From: GCA-002701455 sp964342575
GTDB taxonomy: Bacteria; Pseudomonadota; Alphaproteobacteria; Thalassobaculales; Thalassobaculaceae
Assembly: GCA_964342575.1 (NCBI GenBank)
Contig: CAYFGZ010000005.1
Location: 1-64,000, forward strand
DNA length: 64,000 nucleotides
Reading direction: 5' to 3'
How positions within the stretch are numbered: the first letter of the stretch is position 1; each line of letters starts with the position of its first letter. A program made the translations under genes and the position numbers. The notes beneath the pieces are model-generated. The model was not told the origin of the DNA, made no database searches, and was given only the letters and a program-made list of their open reading frames with translations. Below are positions 45,672-53,865 of the stretch, piece by piece.

Positions 45672-47018
45672 ATGCAGTCTTTTAGAAAATCTCGTGATGC
45701 GGTTGAAAAGTGTTTAGCGGCGGCAGCCCAACATGAGGATAAAATAAATTCCATGATAACCATAACAGCTGAAGAAGCACGGCGGAATGCTGATATAGCG
45801 GATAAAGCAGAGGAGGAAGGCCGTTGGCTAGGGTTATTACATGGGGTTCCTATGGCTATAAAAGACAATATAGAGACGGCAGGTATTCGGACCACTTCGG
45901 GTTCGACATTTTTTTCTGATTATGTACCTAATCAAAATGCTGCGGTGGTCGACCGTTTATTAAATGCTGGCGCTATTCTCGTAGGTAAGGCTAGCATGCA
46001 TGAATTTGCTTTTGGGGTTAGGTCTAATAACACTGTGTCCCCACCCTGCCGAAATCCCTGGAATACAAAACGAATCCCCGGCGGTTCCAGTGGTGGTTCT
46101 GGGGCTGCTGTCGCTGCCGGTATTTGTGTTGGCGCCCTCGGATCAGATACGGGTGGATCCGTTAGATTGCCGGCATCAATTAATGGGGTCAGCGGACTCC
46201 GGCCGACGCACGGATGTGTTCCTAATCATGCTAGTACACCCGTTAGTTCTAGCTTTGACACTATCGGGCCCATGGCAAGGTCAGTGGCTGATGTAGCTAG
46301 AATATTTGCTGTGATAGCAGGACATGACAATCGTGATCCGTGGAGCGTTGACAGACCGTTATTGAACTTTTTGCCAAGCTTAAATGACGGCATCCAAAAA
46401 TTGCGGATTGGTTTACCCCGAAACTTTTATTTGGAGAACTTGCATCCAGAGATTGAACAGATATTTTTTGAGGCTGTTAAGGTTTTAGAAGAGCTGGGCG
46501 TGCAGTTAGTCGAAATAGATGTTCCAGGAGCTTCGGAAATGCAAGCTTGGGCGACTATACTTATTTACTCAGACGCTTGTGCATTTCATGAGGAAAGATT
46601 GAAGAACCACAAGGATAAATTTTCGGAACAAGTTTACGAGCGCATGATAACTGGTTGGGCCTATACCAATGTTGATTGTGTTAATGCTCTGCAGGCCCGA
46701 GAAATGTGGAAGATGGAACTAGCAAAAATTTTTAGCGAAGTAGATATTTTGCTTTCCCCAACACTACCAACACTAGTTCCACCGGTTGAGGAAGAAAAGT
46801 CATTACTGGAAGCGACAAAAGACGCGACTCGTAATACCTATGCGGGTGCGTTTGGTCAGGTGCCAGGCCTTTCGATTCCATGCGGTTTTACGTCCGATGG
46901 GCTGCCGGTTGGATTACAACTTGAAGCGGCGTGGTGGAATGATCCACTTCTACTTAAGGTGGGGCATTCATATCAAAAGGTAACAGATTGGCATAGCCGT
47001 AAACCATTCGTAAGCTAA
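45672..47018 (+). CDS. Amidase signature-family amidase
   Basis: Second amidase of the window, 448 aa from ATG 45672 (GGGGGTGAG upstream; a GTG at 45642 is less likely). The triad is clear: Lys in MAIKDNIE (about residue 72), the loop GGSSGGSGAAVAAG (about 140) and nucleophile Ser in GSDTGGSVRLPA (about 169). The C-terminal PGLSIPCGFTSDGLPVGLQL block is standard. It belongs with stand-alone amidases such as aryl- or nicotin-amidases, with no gatB or gatC nearby. It probably shares a transcript with the MFS gene (59-base gap). Confidence 0.9.
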   Translation: MQSFRKSRDAVEKCLAAAAQHEDKINSMITITAEEARRNADIADKAEEEGRWLGLLHGVPMAIKDNIETAGIRTTSGSTFFSDYVPNQNAAVVDRLLNAGAILVGKASMHEFAFGVRSNNTVSPPCRNPWNTKRIPGGSSGGSGAAVAAGICVGALGSDTGGSVRLPASINGVSGLRPTHGCVPNHASTPVSSSFDTIGPMARSVADVARIFAVIAGHDNRDPWSVDRPLLNFLPSLNDGIQKLRIGLPRNFYLENLHPEIEQIFFEAVKVLEELGVQLVEIDVPGASEMQAWATILIYSDACAFHEERLKNHKDKFSEQVYERMITGWAYTNVDCVNALQAREMWKMELAKIFSEVDILLSPTLPTLVPPVEEEKSLLEATKDATRNTYAGAFGQVPGLSIPCGFTSDGLPVGLQLEAAWWNDPLLLKVGHSYQKVTDWHSRKPFVS

Positions 47019-47072
47019 CATTTAGTTGAAAGTTGTGTTGCAGTTAATTGAAGGATAAATGGGAGATAATAG

Positions 47073-47567
47073 ATGTTATTGGATTTGCCAACAGCTGCGA
47101 GATATAATTCATGGGCTAACAAGCGACTATATGCGGTTGCCGGAAAGTTGTCAGATGACGAACTCGTAAAAGATAGATTAGGTTTTTTTAGATCAATTTT
47201 AGGTACTTTGAATCATATTTTGCTTGCAGATCTCATTTATAGAGAGCGATTAGAGAAAAAGCCAACGACGTTCACACGGTTAGACGAAATTCTGCATGCC
47301 GACTTTAAAGCGCTGGAAACTGCTCAGTTGGAACAAGACAACTGGTATGTAGCGTTCTGCGAAGCGATGGATCCAGAAGAGTTAGAAGGCACGCTTTCTT
47401 TTGATACAGTTGAAACGGGAGAGTTTTTTAGCCTGCCTCTGCGAATGTGCCTGACTAATTTGTTTCAACACCAAATCCATCACCGAGGTCAAACTCATCA
47501 TATGCTTAGCCATGCAGGACTGGAACCACCACCACTGGATGTTGTGCAATTTGGATCAGGATTATAA
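47073..47567 (+). CDS. DinB-family four-helix protein
   Basis: A 164-aa DinB/YfiT-like metalloprotein. The three metal-binding His of the family are visible: LNHILLADL (about residue 50) and QHQIHHRGQTHHML (about 130-143). In other bacteria relatives act as thiol-S-transferases or detoxification enzymes. The start follows GGGAGA. The flavin monooxygenase begins 6 bases after its stop, so the pair is likely translated together, and a joint detoxification role is plausible. Confidence 0.85.
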   Translation: MLLDLPTAARYNSWANKRLYAVAGKLSDDELVKDRLGFFRSILGTLNHILLADLIYRERLEKKPTTFTRLDEILHADFKALETAQLEQDNWYVAFCEAMDPEELEGTLSFDTVETGEFFSLPLRMCLTNLFQHQIHHRGQTHHMLSHAGLEPPPLDVVQFGSGL

Positions 47568-47573
47568 GTTACG

Positions 47574-48833
47574 GTGCCAAATAATGAATTTGATGTAGTG
47601 ATTATTGGCGCCGGCCAGGCCGGACTTGCTGTGAGTTATTATCTATCTAGGTCTCGAATTAATCATGTGATCTTTGAGCAAGGCGTTATTGCCAATGCCT
47701 GGCGCAATGAAAGATGGGATTCATTCTGTTTGGTGACGCCGAATTGGAGTATTAATCTTCCGGGGGCTGTCTATGAAGGAGATAACCCTCATGGATTTAT
47801 GAAAAGAGATGAATTTGTTAATTATATGGAAGAGTGGTCCAAAAAGTTTGACGCGCCAGTTCGCGAGGGCATAAAGGTTACCAAAGTTAGAAAAATTCAA
47901 GATCACTTTTTAATTGAGACCGATCAGGGGTCTTTCTCAGCCATTCAGGTGATAGTGGCTACGGCCACTTATCAACAGCCTCACGTTCCATGTATTTTTA
48001 AAAAACTTGATCCTAAAATTGATTTGTTGACCGCAGTTGAGTATCGAAATCCTTCAAAGATTTCTGAGGGGGGTATATTAGTTGTTGGATCTGGGCAAAG
48101 TGGCTGTCAAATTGCGGAAGAGTTAAATCGTTCCGGGCGCCGGACCTTTTTGTCTGTTGGCCACACTGGTAGGCTGCCCCGCCGCTATCGTGGCGCTGAT
48201 TGCATACAATGGCAGTTAGAGATGGGTTGGCTTGATAGGACACCTGACCTTTTAGCCTACCCAGAATTGCGTTTTAGAGGAGATCCGCATCTTTCTGGAT
48301 CAGATGGAGGCAGAACGCTGTCCTTGCACCAATTGAGACGAGAAGGTGTAAGGTTGTTAGGTCGAGTTGAAACAATTAAAGGTGGAGTTTTAAAGATAAA
48401 AAAAGACTTAAAGTCGGCTGTGGATGCCTCAGACAAATACGCGGAAGAATTTCGTCAGACGGTCGATGAATATATTAAGACTTTGGGACTGGCAGCCCCA
48501 CAAGCCAAACCGGATGAAATGCTAGGTGAGCCAATGGTGGGAGACGAGGATCTTAAGATAATTGCCGAGCTCGATCTCTCGAGCAACGGCATATCAACGG
48601 TTATATTGGCAACAGGGTTTGAATTTGATTTTTCCTGGCTAAAATTTTCGGTATTTGATCAAGTGGGATATCCAATTACAAATAGAGGCGCAACATCAGT
48701 CCCAGGATTGTATTTCATGGGTTTAAACTGGATGAATAAGCGCAAGTCTGGAATAATATTTGGAGTGGCGGAGGACGCTAAGTACATAGAATCTAAAGTA
48801 AAGAAATATAATAAAAGAAGCAGGTCTTCGTAG
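47574..48833 (+). CDS. Flavin-containing monooxygenase (MSMEG_0569-like)
   Basis: FAD/NADPH oxidoreductase of 419 aa. The first Rossmann motif is VVIIGAGQAGLAVSYYLS near residue 7, the NADPH motif VVGSGQSGCQIAEEL near residue 170, and the segment RWDSFCLVTPNWSINLPG at about 47 is characteristic of the MSMEG_0569-type flavoprotein family. The GTG start at 47574 has only a weak ribosome site and may rely on coupling to the DinB gene. Its 3' end overlaps the convergent GYD gene by 41 bases, covering a basic tail (VKKYNKRSRSS). Confidence 0.87.
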   Translation: MPNNEFDVVIIGAGQAGLAVSYYLSRSRINHVIFEQGVIANAWRNERWDSFCLVTPNWSINLPGAVYEGDNPHGFMKRDEFVNYMEEWSKKFDAPVREGIKVTKVRKIQDHFLIETDQGSFSAIQVIVATATYQQPHVPCIFKKLDPKIDLLTAVEYRNPSKISEGGILVVGSGQSGCQIAEELNRSGRRTFLSVGHTGRLPRRYRGADCIQWQLEMGWLDRTPDLLAYPELRFRGDPHLSGSDGGRTLSLHQLRREGVRLLGRVETIKGGVLKIKKDLKSAVDASDKYAEEFRQTVDEYIKTLGLAAPQAKPDEMLGEPMVGDEDLKIIAELDLSSNGISTVILATGFEFDFSWLKFSVFDQVGYPITNRGATSVPGLYFMGLNWMNKRKSGIIFGVAEDAKYIESKVKKYNKRSRSS

Positions 48834-49164
48834 CCGCTCGATAATCCGTTTTGGTAGTTCCTGCTAGAGCTAACGACTGGACAAATTCTTCGCTATTTAG
48901 CTGAGGAATAGTTTTGCAATATTTTGCAAGGCCTAGAGAATCAGTTAGATGGAGGTTCGCTGCCAATGATTTTTCGTCAGGCATTTCGTATATATAAGCC
49001 ATATCATATTCCCCGTAGGAACCGTATTGGGCGATTGGCTTCCCTCCAAAATCAGCTATAGCTTTCCGATGGACTTGCGCCCGGTCACGCTGCTCCCCAT
49101 CACTTATCATTCCCGCTTTTTGGTCATTGTGGTATTTTACCAAATAAAGCACTAATATGCTCAC
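48793..49164 (-). CDS. GYD-domain protein
   Basis: A 123-aa ferredoxin-like-fold protein of the GYD family, related to muconolactone isomerase-like small proteins. The family's GYD core appears in variant form as YGSYGEYDMAYIYEMPDEKSLAA (abridged; about residue 47). Residues 1-105 form the domain; the C-terminal tail (ATKTCFFYYISLL) is encoded in DNA that overlaps the convergent flavin monooxygenase by 41 bases and looks like read-through extension. It lies just upstream of the next luciferase-like gene's 3' side but with its own start (ATG 49164). Confidence 0.75.
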   Translation of the reverse strand: MSILVLYLVKYHNDQKAGMISDGEQRDRAQVHRKAIADFGGKPIAQYGSYGEYDMAYIYEMPDEKSLAANLHLTDSLGLAKYCKTIPQLNSEEFVQSLALAGTTKTDYRAATKTCFFYYISLL

Positions 49165-49183
49165 GGTAGCCTCCGATCAGGAT

Positions 49184-50242
49184 TTAAAATTTTGACATAA
49201 CGTTATAAGCAAAGTCCTCGATTAATCTATATTGTTGTTGTAAGGGCGCTATAAAGTTAACCGCATCCAGCCCCTGGCTTTCTAGTTCGAGTAGCTGCTC
49301 CACCATTTCCTCGGGTTGGCCCGCTATTGTGAAGGCTTTGATCATTTCGGGTGTTATAAACTTGGCTTCGTCAGGGTCTAGGTAACTGTAGTGGCTCTGG
49401 TGCAATTCCATATGGGCTCGCCTGGCTTCTCGTTTTCGATGAAAATCCATATATTCGTCCCAAAATGGCAAAATATAGTCTGGCGGTGGGTTTCCGCTCT
49501 CTCTGACCCAGTCGACAATAAAGTGAACATTGGCCATTACGGCTGAACCACATTGTCGCACAACACTTTCGTCGGTTAGCTTTTCTCCCGGTTTAAGCAT
49601 CAGAATGTTAACTAATGCAAATGTTTCAAACTGATCGAGAGAACGTCCTACTTTCTGAGCTCCTTTTTGTACATTAGCCATCGCTTGAGGAATTGTACCT
49701 CCACGTGGTATTCCTGTAATAAGCCCGTCACCAATTTCTCCCGCCAGTGCCTGAGCTCGTGGTCCAAATCCACCAACATGTATTGGGATATGATTTTCCA
49801 AGTCTATATACTTAAAGTCTTGATTTTGAAATTGTATTGGGTGAGTCACTCCATTCAACGTATAATCGACCTCGTCTCCTCGGAGTAGGGCTTTAACCAC
49901 TCGTATATATTCGCCAAATGCTTTCACACCCATAGGACGTTGTCCCATGGCGCGCATTGCTGTGTTACCGGTTCCTATTCCAAGAAACGTTCGGCCGGGG
50001 GCCAGTCGATTTATAGTAGCTATACCGTTAGCTGTGACTGGTGCTAACCGTAATCCCGTTACTGCTACGCCGGTCCCTATTCGGATACTCCTAGTTTGGT
50101 GTGCCGCCAATGCTAAGACGGCCCATGGATTAGAGCGAATCATCTGCGTGTCGGAAACCCAACAGAAATCGTAACCTAGATTTTCAGCTCGGGTTATAAG
50201 TCCAATTTCGTCAATTTTTGATGTGGTTATACCAAATTTCAC
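49184..50242 (-). CDS. LLM-class flavin/F420-type oxidoreductase
   Basis: Fourth luciferase-like enzyme, 352 aa. The barrel starts KFGITTSKIDEIG, with ENLGYDFCWVSDTQMI near residue 20, RIGTGVAVTGLRLAPVTANGIAT (abridged) near residue 54, and GRTFLGIGTGNTAMRAMG near residue 84. This fits the F420-dependent glucose-6-phosphate dehydrogenase / methylene-H4MPT reductase-like branch, but FMN use is equally possible. ATG 50242. It is followed on the same strand by the GYD gene after 19 bases, so the two are probably one operon. Confidence 0.88.
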   Translation of the reverse strand: MKFGITTSKIDEIGLITRAENLGYDFCWVSDTQMIRSNPWAVLALAAHQTRSIRIGTGVAVTGLRLAPVTANGIATINRLAPGRTFLGIGTGNTAMRAMGQRPMGVKAFGEYIRVVKALLRGDEVDYTLNGVTHPIQFQNQDFKYIDLENHIPIHVGGFGPRAQALAGEIGDGLITGIPRGGTIPQAMANVQKGAQKVGRSLDQFETFALVNILMLKPGEKLTDESVVRQCGSAVMANVHFIVDWVRESGNPPPDYILPFWDEYMDFHRKREARRAHMELHQSHYSYLDPDEAKFITPEMIKAFTIAGQPEEMVEQLLELESQGLDAVNFIAPLQQQYRLIEDFAYNVMSKF

Positions 50243-50306
50243 GGCTTTGTTGTATCCATCATTAATCTTTGGCCAATGAATGCCTTGGGAAGGTGCCCAG
50301 TCAAAC

Positions 50307-51371
50307 CTAATTTGATCGGTTTTTTAAAAGCCAACTATCTACTAGGTCGACAGTCTGATCCACGATATCCAGCTGCTTGCCTTTACCGGCCGCTATGGCC
50401 TGTACTAGTTTATCAACTCTCTCTATGTTGGGAGCTCCCGCGGCTAAAGCACGAGCGGCAGAAGAGGGGCTTATCAGCGATTCTGCTGCATTAGCATACT
50501 TTTCGAATGGGACCATATCCGACTTAGATGCCCCGAGCGATATACAAAGATCTGACACCCAATCATAAACGCCACGTGTTTCAACCAGATCAGTGTGTAC
50601 AGCATCGCGTATAGTTCTCATCTCGTCGATTTGAACACACCTATAGTTTCCAGCCAAAAGCATGCACCATTTCGCCATTGGAACAAATATTGATTCGTGA
50701 ACTCGAAGTTTTACAGGAAGTTCAACTAAACCGTTGCCTGTATCGAATCGGGCGGCCTCTATGTCTGTTTCTATTTTTCGCAGAATTGCTGTGTGTTCGT
50801 CTGATTTAAATCTGGCTGATTTAAAATTTGTTGGTAGTCTAACTTGGAGAACATTGATTGGTTCATCGGGTGGACGAAATGCTTGAGGATCAGGGCTGCA
50901 TAGAGTAATAAGATCAGGGTCAAGCATATCCCAGACCGATGCATCAGCGTAGCTTTCTCTATACTTGCTCGTATCCAGTCCTTCAATGCGCTTTAAATAT
51001 GTTAAAGGGGGCATGTTCATAATTGACATGCATGGAATTTGAGCATCAGCTAGCCCCAGTAAGACTTCTCTCACTCCACTTGATCTATACTGGGGTTCTT
51101 GCATAGCCAGCACCGCCAGATCATAGTCTGTAGGATCGACGTTTTCTGGTGCTGAAGCACTAACTTCGCCCAGCAATTGTTTTGAGCTGATATCGTGCAG
51201 TCCTTCACGGCCTTTCACTGGCATCCGGACTAGAGTACCTTCATTATTTATTAACTCTACTTCAGCTGGAAGGCATATGAGCCTGGCGTTATGGCCGGCT
51301 AAAGCAAGTTTGGTAGCTAATAGAGAGCCGTATGATGCCCCTAACAACAATATATTATAGCTCTGCGACAC
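50307..51371 (-). CDS. Ketopantoate reductase-like NAD(P)-binding protein
   Basis: A 354-aa dehydrogenase-like protein with an N-terminal Rossmann fold (ILLLGASYGSLLATKLALAGHNARLI, abridged; about residue 7) of the ApbA/PanE type and a helical C-terminal domain. The nucleotide loop is GASYGS instead of the canonical GxGxxG, as in several PanE-like relatives. A true PanE role is unlikely given the poor C-terminal match (no clear K...N...E set seen by eye). Start ATG 51371. It sits upstream of the luciferase-like/GYD genes on the same strand with a 64-base gap. Confidence 0.72.
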   Translation of the reverse strand: MSQSYNILLLGASYGSLLATKLALAGHNARLICLPAEVELINNEGTLVRMPVKGREGLHDISSKQLLGEVSASAPENVDPTDYDLAVLAMQEPQYRSSGVREVLLGLADAQIPCMSIMNMPPLTYLKRIEGLDTSKYRESYADASVWDMLDPDLITLCSPDPQAFRPPDEPINVLQVRLPTNFKSARFKSDEHTAILRKIETDIEAARFDTGNGLVELPVKLRVHESIFVPMAKWCMLLAGNYRCVQIDEMRTIRDAVHTDLVETRGVYDWVSDLCISLGASKSDMVPFEKYANAAESLISPSSAARALAAGAPNIERVDKLVQAIAAGKGKQLDIVDQTVDLVDSWLLKNRSN

Positions 51372-52140
51372 AACACTTCTCCTGCGTAATCTGATAATAG
51401 AGTTGCAAAAGTCACAATTAATGCTTTCTTGCTCAAATATTAAATACTTCTATTGCTATGTTGTGAAGAGTTTATGCTAAATAAAATGCTTCTGTCGAAG
51501 TATTTAACATCTGATCTGCAAGGTCGATAGTCATTTTTTGCTGAATTCAGACAATCATTAATAAAGCCTTTTCCATATAGTAACAGGATCTTTTTAAAAC
51601 TTCATTTTATAACAGAAATTATGGCGATAGATAGCGCTTATTGGAATATAACAAACACCCTTTATGGCGTATGAAATGGAAGGCTCGTCCAATTCGTTAA
51701 AACTAAGTTCATTCTCTATTACCAGCTCTAGCCCCGCAAAACCGATAGTAACGCAAAACTATTTATTTCTGAGAATTAGATCTCCCAGGGGCCGACTCAC
51801 TATTGTGATCTTTAAAGCTGGTTGGAGGTTGACCAATAATGAAATAGACTCAGGGGATATTCCCCGGTCAAGTGCAATATACAATTAAGGTACGAGAAGA
51901 GTGAATTAAGGAGCATCAGTCGCTATGTGAACAAACTTCTTGCAACGGATCGACTATTTAGCCTTCTTCGCCCGCTGATTAAAGAGATCACGCTGACGAA
52001 GGTAAGGCGCGCAAAGTAAACGCCATTTGCTCGGCTTTTGTTGACCCAAACTTAGCTGAACAAACGTGAACTTCCGAATTAGCACCAAAAACAATGGTGC
52101 TAATCTAATCTGGCTGCGAATGTATTACTTGAACAGAGAT
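51372..52140. other. 769-bp gene-poor region with hairpin and possible gene remnant
   Basis: No intact gene. On the minus strand from 51884 to about 51590 one frame reads protein-like sequence (GISPESISLLVNLQPALK..., then FCVTIGFAGLELV...) interrupted by a single TAG at 51761-51759 and lacking a start, which might be a decayed gene. A second minus-strand open stretch without a start ends at 51954 (WRLLCAPYLRQRDLFNQRA). A perfect 10-bp hairpin lies at 52078-52104. The plus-strand frame 51664-51888 looks like an antisense shadow. Confidence 0.4.
52078..52104 (-). terminator. Perfect 10-bp hairpin downstream of ridA/amidohydrolase unit
   Basis: ATTAGCACCA and TGGTGCTAAT are perfect inverted repeats with a 7-base loop, 36 bases beyond the stop of the leftward RidA gene. 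The stem should be stable, but no clear T-run follows in the leftward direction, so termination is a guess from position. Confidence 0.45.
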
Positions 52141-52500
52141 TTATTTGTAGGCCGTAACCATTATCTCAACCAGTAATTCGGGGACGGCTAAGTCGACCTT
52201 TACGCAGGCTCGAACTGGTGGGTTTTCGGGGTCGACCCAGGCGTTCCAGACTTCATTCATGGCAGCAAAATTACTCATGTCGGTAATCCATAAGTTAGCT
52301 TGTAATAGTTTTGATTTGTCTGTGCCGCCCTGTTCTAGGTAGTGGTCAATGCTATCTAATATTTGTTGGGTCTGCCCTTTTATATCTGCAGACCTATCAG
52401 AAGCAGTTAAACCAGCCACATATACCATATCTCCTCTAACGACACAGCGGCTCATTTTGGGCCCGTTTCCCGTTGTTTTATCGATTCGTGTTACAGACAT
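52141..52500 (-). CDS. RidA-family protein, second copy
   Basis: A 119-aa RidA/YjgF-type enamine deaminase-like protein. MVYVAGLTASDRSADIKGQTQQIL (abridged; about residue 25) and the C-terminal PVRACVKVDLAVPELLVEIMV show the fold, with the substrate-binding Arg and terminal Glu conserved. It follows the amidohydrolase gene by 43 bases on the same strand. ATG 52500 has AGGAGG upstream (from ATACAAATG context with TCCTCC on the plus strand). It is the standard-length RidA, shorter than the other two in this window. Confidence 0.88.
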   Translation of the reverse strand: MSVTRIDKTTGNGPKMSRCVVRGDMVYVAGLTASDRSADIKGQTQQILDSIDHYLEQGGTDKSKLLQANLWITDMSNFAAMNEVWNAWVDPENPPVRACVKVDLAVPELLVEIMVTAYK

Positions 52501-52543
52501 TTGTATCCTCCTATTGATAAATTAGAGTAGTAAAAAAGATTAG

Positions 52544-53605
52544 TTATGCAGTATAGTTTGGTAGGTCCAATTTATATACTTTTGCTGCGGTATTTCTATA
52601 TAGGTTTGCTTTTTCTTCTATACTAGCACCGCTTGTAATTTTTTTGCACGCATTCCAGTAGATAGGGTAGCTGTATGAACCTTTGTCGACGGGAAAGTTG
52701 CTCTCGAACATACAACGATTAGAACCGAAATATTCGATACATGTTTCGATATACGGGGCCCAGGCAGCAGACAATTCGTCGGAACCAGGTGGCATCTGGC
52801 CTTCATGAAAAGTATACCCGTTTATACGCATTCCGAGACCTCCGATTTTGACAGTTACGTTTGGACACCGTGCTAGCTCTCTGATGGAGGTTTTCCACTC
52901 AACAAAAGTCTCTTTGCGATTTATTCCAAATTTTCCCACTCCCAGAGGGCCCCCGCAATGGTCAAGGATAATGCTAGTTTCAGGAAACGTTTGAGCTAGA
53001 TCTATTAATTCACTTATCTGGGGATGATATAGCCAGGCATCGAAGGATAGATTTAGTTTTTCCAGTTCAGCAAAACCTTGTCGAAATGCGCTATCTAGTA
53101 ATAGTTTTTCTTCAACTGGATAACTGGGGTTTGTAAGCTCTGGGTCCTCGTGCCATGCGCTTATATGGCGAATTCCACGAAAACGCCCTCCCCCAGCTAG
53201 TATATGGGCGTCTAGAACGGGTTTCACTTTTTGACCAAGAGTCAAATCTGCATGGCCGACGATTCCAGCACATATTCGTTGGGTTCCATAAAGACCACTG
53301 GCGCCGATAGCTGCTACCCCATTCACGAACTCGGTTTCCCCTATGGGAGCCATTTCTTCTGGACCGTCGATTCTGTGCATAGAGCGGCATTGAACAAAAA
53401 CAGTTCCTATTATGTTATGTCCTGAAGCCAAATCGGTTGCCAGATCATCGATCATGTAACGCCAATCAGGTCTATCCCAAATATGGTGATGGGGGTCTAT
53501 GATTTGCAGTGCCGGCTCGAGAATTTCTTCTTCCAACTGATCTAACCATTCATTTCGGACGGGCAAGTGAATAGATGTTACAGAAGAAGCAGGTACAACG
53601 GACAT
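52544..53605 (-). CDS. Amidohydrolase-2 family TIM-barrel hydrolase
   Basis: Metal-dependent hydrolase of 353 aa from the amidohydrolase-2 group, which contains lactonases and decarboxylases such as 2-pyrone-4,6-dicarboxylate lactonase. The N-terminal metal motif is IIDPHHHIWDRPDWRY (about residue 36), a second His lies in IILDHCGGPLG (about 224), and the C-terminal Asp/Glu site is MFESNFPVDKGSYSY near residue 306. Co-location with RidA suggests a catabolic pathway; lactone ring opening is an attractive guess given the nearby GMC dehydrogenase and SMP-30 genes. Confidence 0.87.
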   Translation of the reverse strand: MSVVPASSVTSIHLPVRNEWLDQLEEEILEPALQIIDPHHHIWDRPDWRYMIDDLATDLASGHNIIGTVFVQCRSMHRIDGPEEMAPIGETEFVNGVAAIGASGLYGTQRICAGIVGHADLTLGQKVKPVLDAHILAGGGRFRGIRHISAWHEDPELTNPSYPVEEKLLLDSAFRQGFAELEKLNLSFDAWLYHPQISELIDLAQTFPETSIILDHCGGPLGVGKFGINRKETFVEWKTSIRELARCPNVTVKIGGLGMRINGYTFHEGQMPPGSDELSAAWAPYIETCIEYFGSNRCMFESNFPVDKGSYSYPIYWNACKKITSGASIEEKANLYRNTAAKVYKLDLPNYTA

Positions 53606-53865
53606 TCTAGTTCTCCGAAATAACGACTTAGAGCGAATAAACTCTAATGTATGGGTTGAAACGATCTATAAATGTAACCCTTTATTTAATACACAATTAA
53701 GTTGGCTGGGTGTGTCACATATCTGGAATTTCGTTCTGTATTCTAGGCGGTAGTGGTTGCATGGTATAGTGGAGATCAGAGTTCTCTTCTTGTTTACAAA
53801 TTATCTAATTAGTATTTTAACTCTATATTGCATCGTAAGTTACATGTTTAAGTAAGAGAGAAATT
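53606..53865. other. Divergent region between amidohydrolase and GMC genes
   Basis: Two hundred and sixty AT-rich bases holding, presumably, promoters for both directions and any shared regulator site. No coding frame or clear dyad found. Confidence 0.35.

Noticed and set aside
51664..51888. 74-codon plus-strand frame in the gene-poor region
   Set aside because: Serine-rich composition typical of an antisense frame; the minus strand of the same DNA looks more protein-like.
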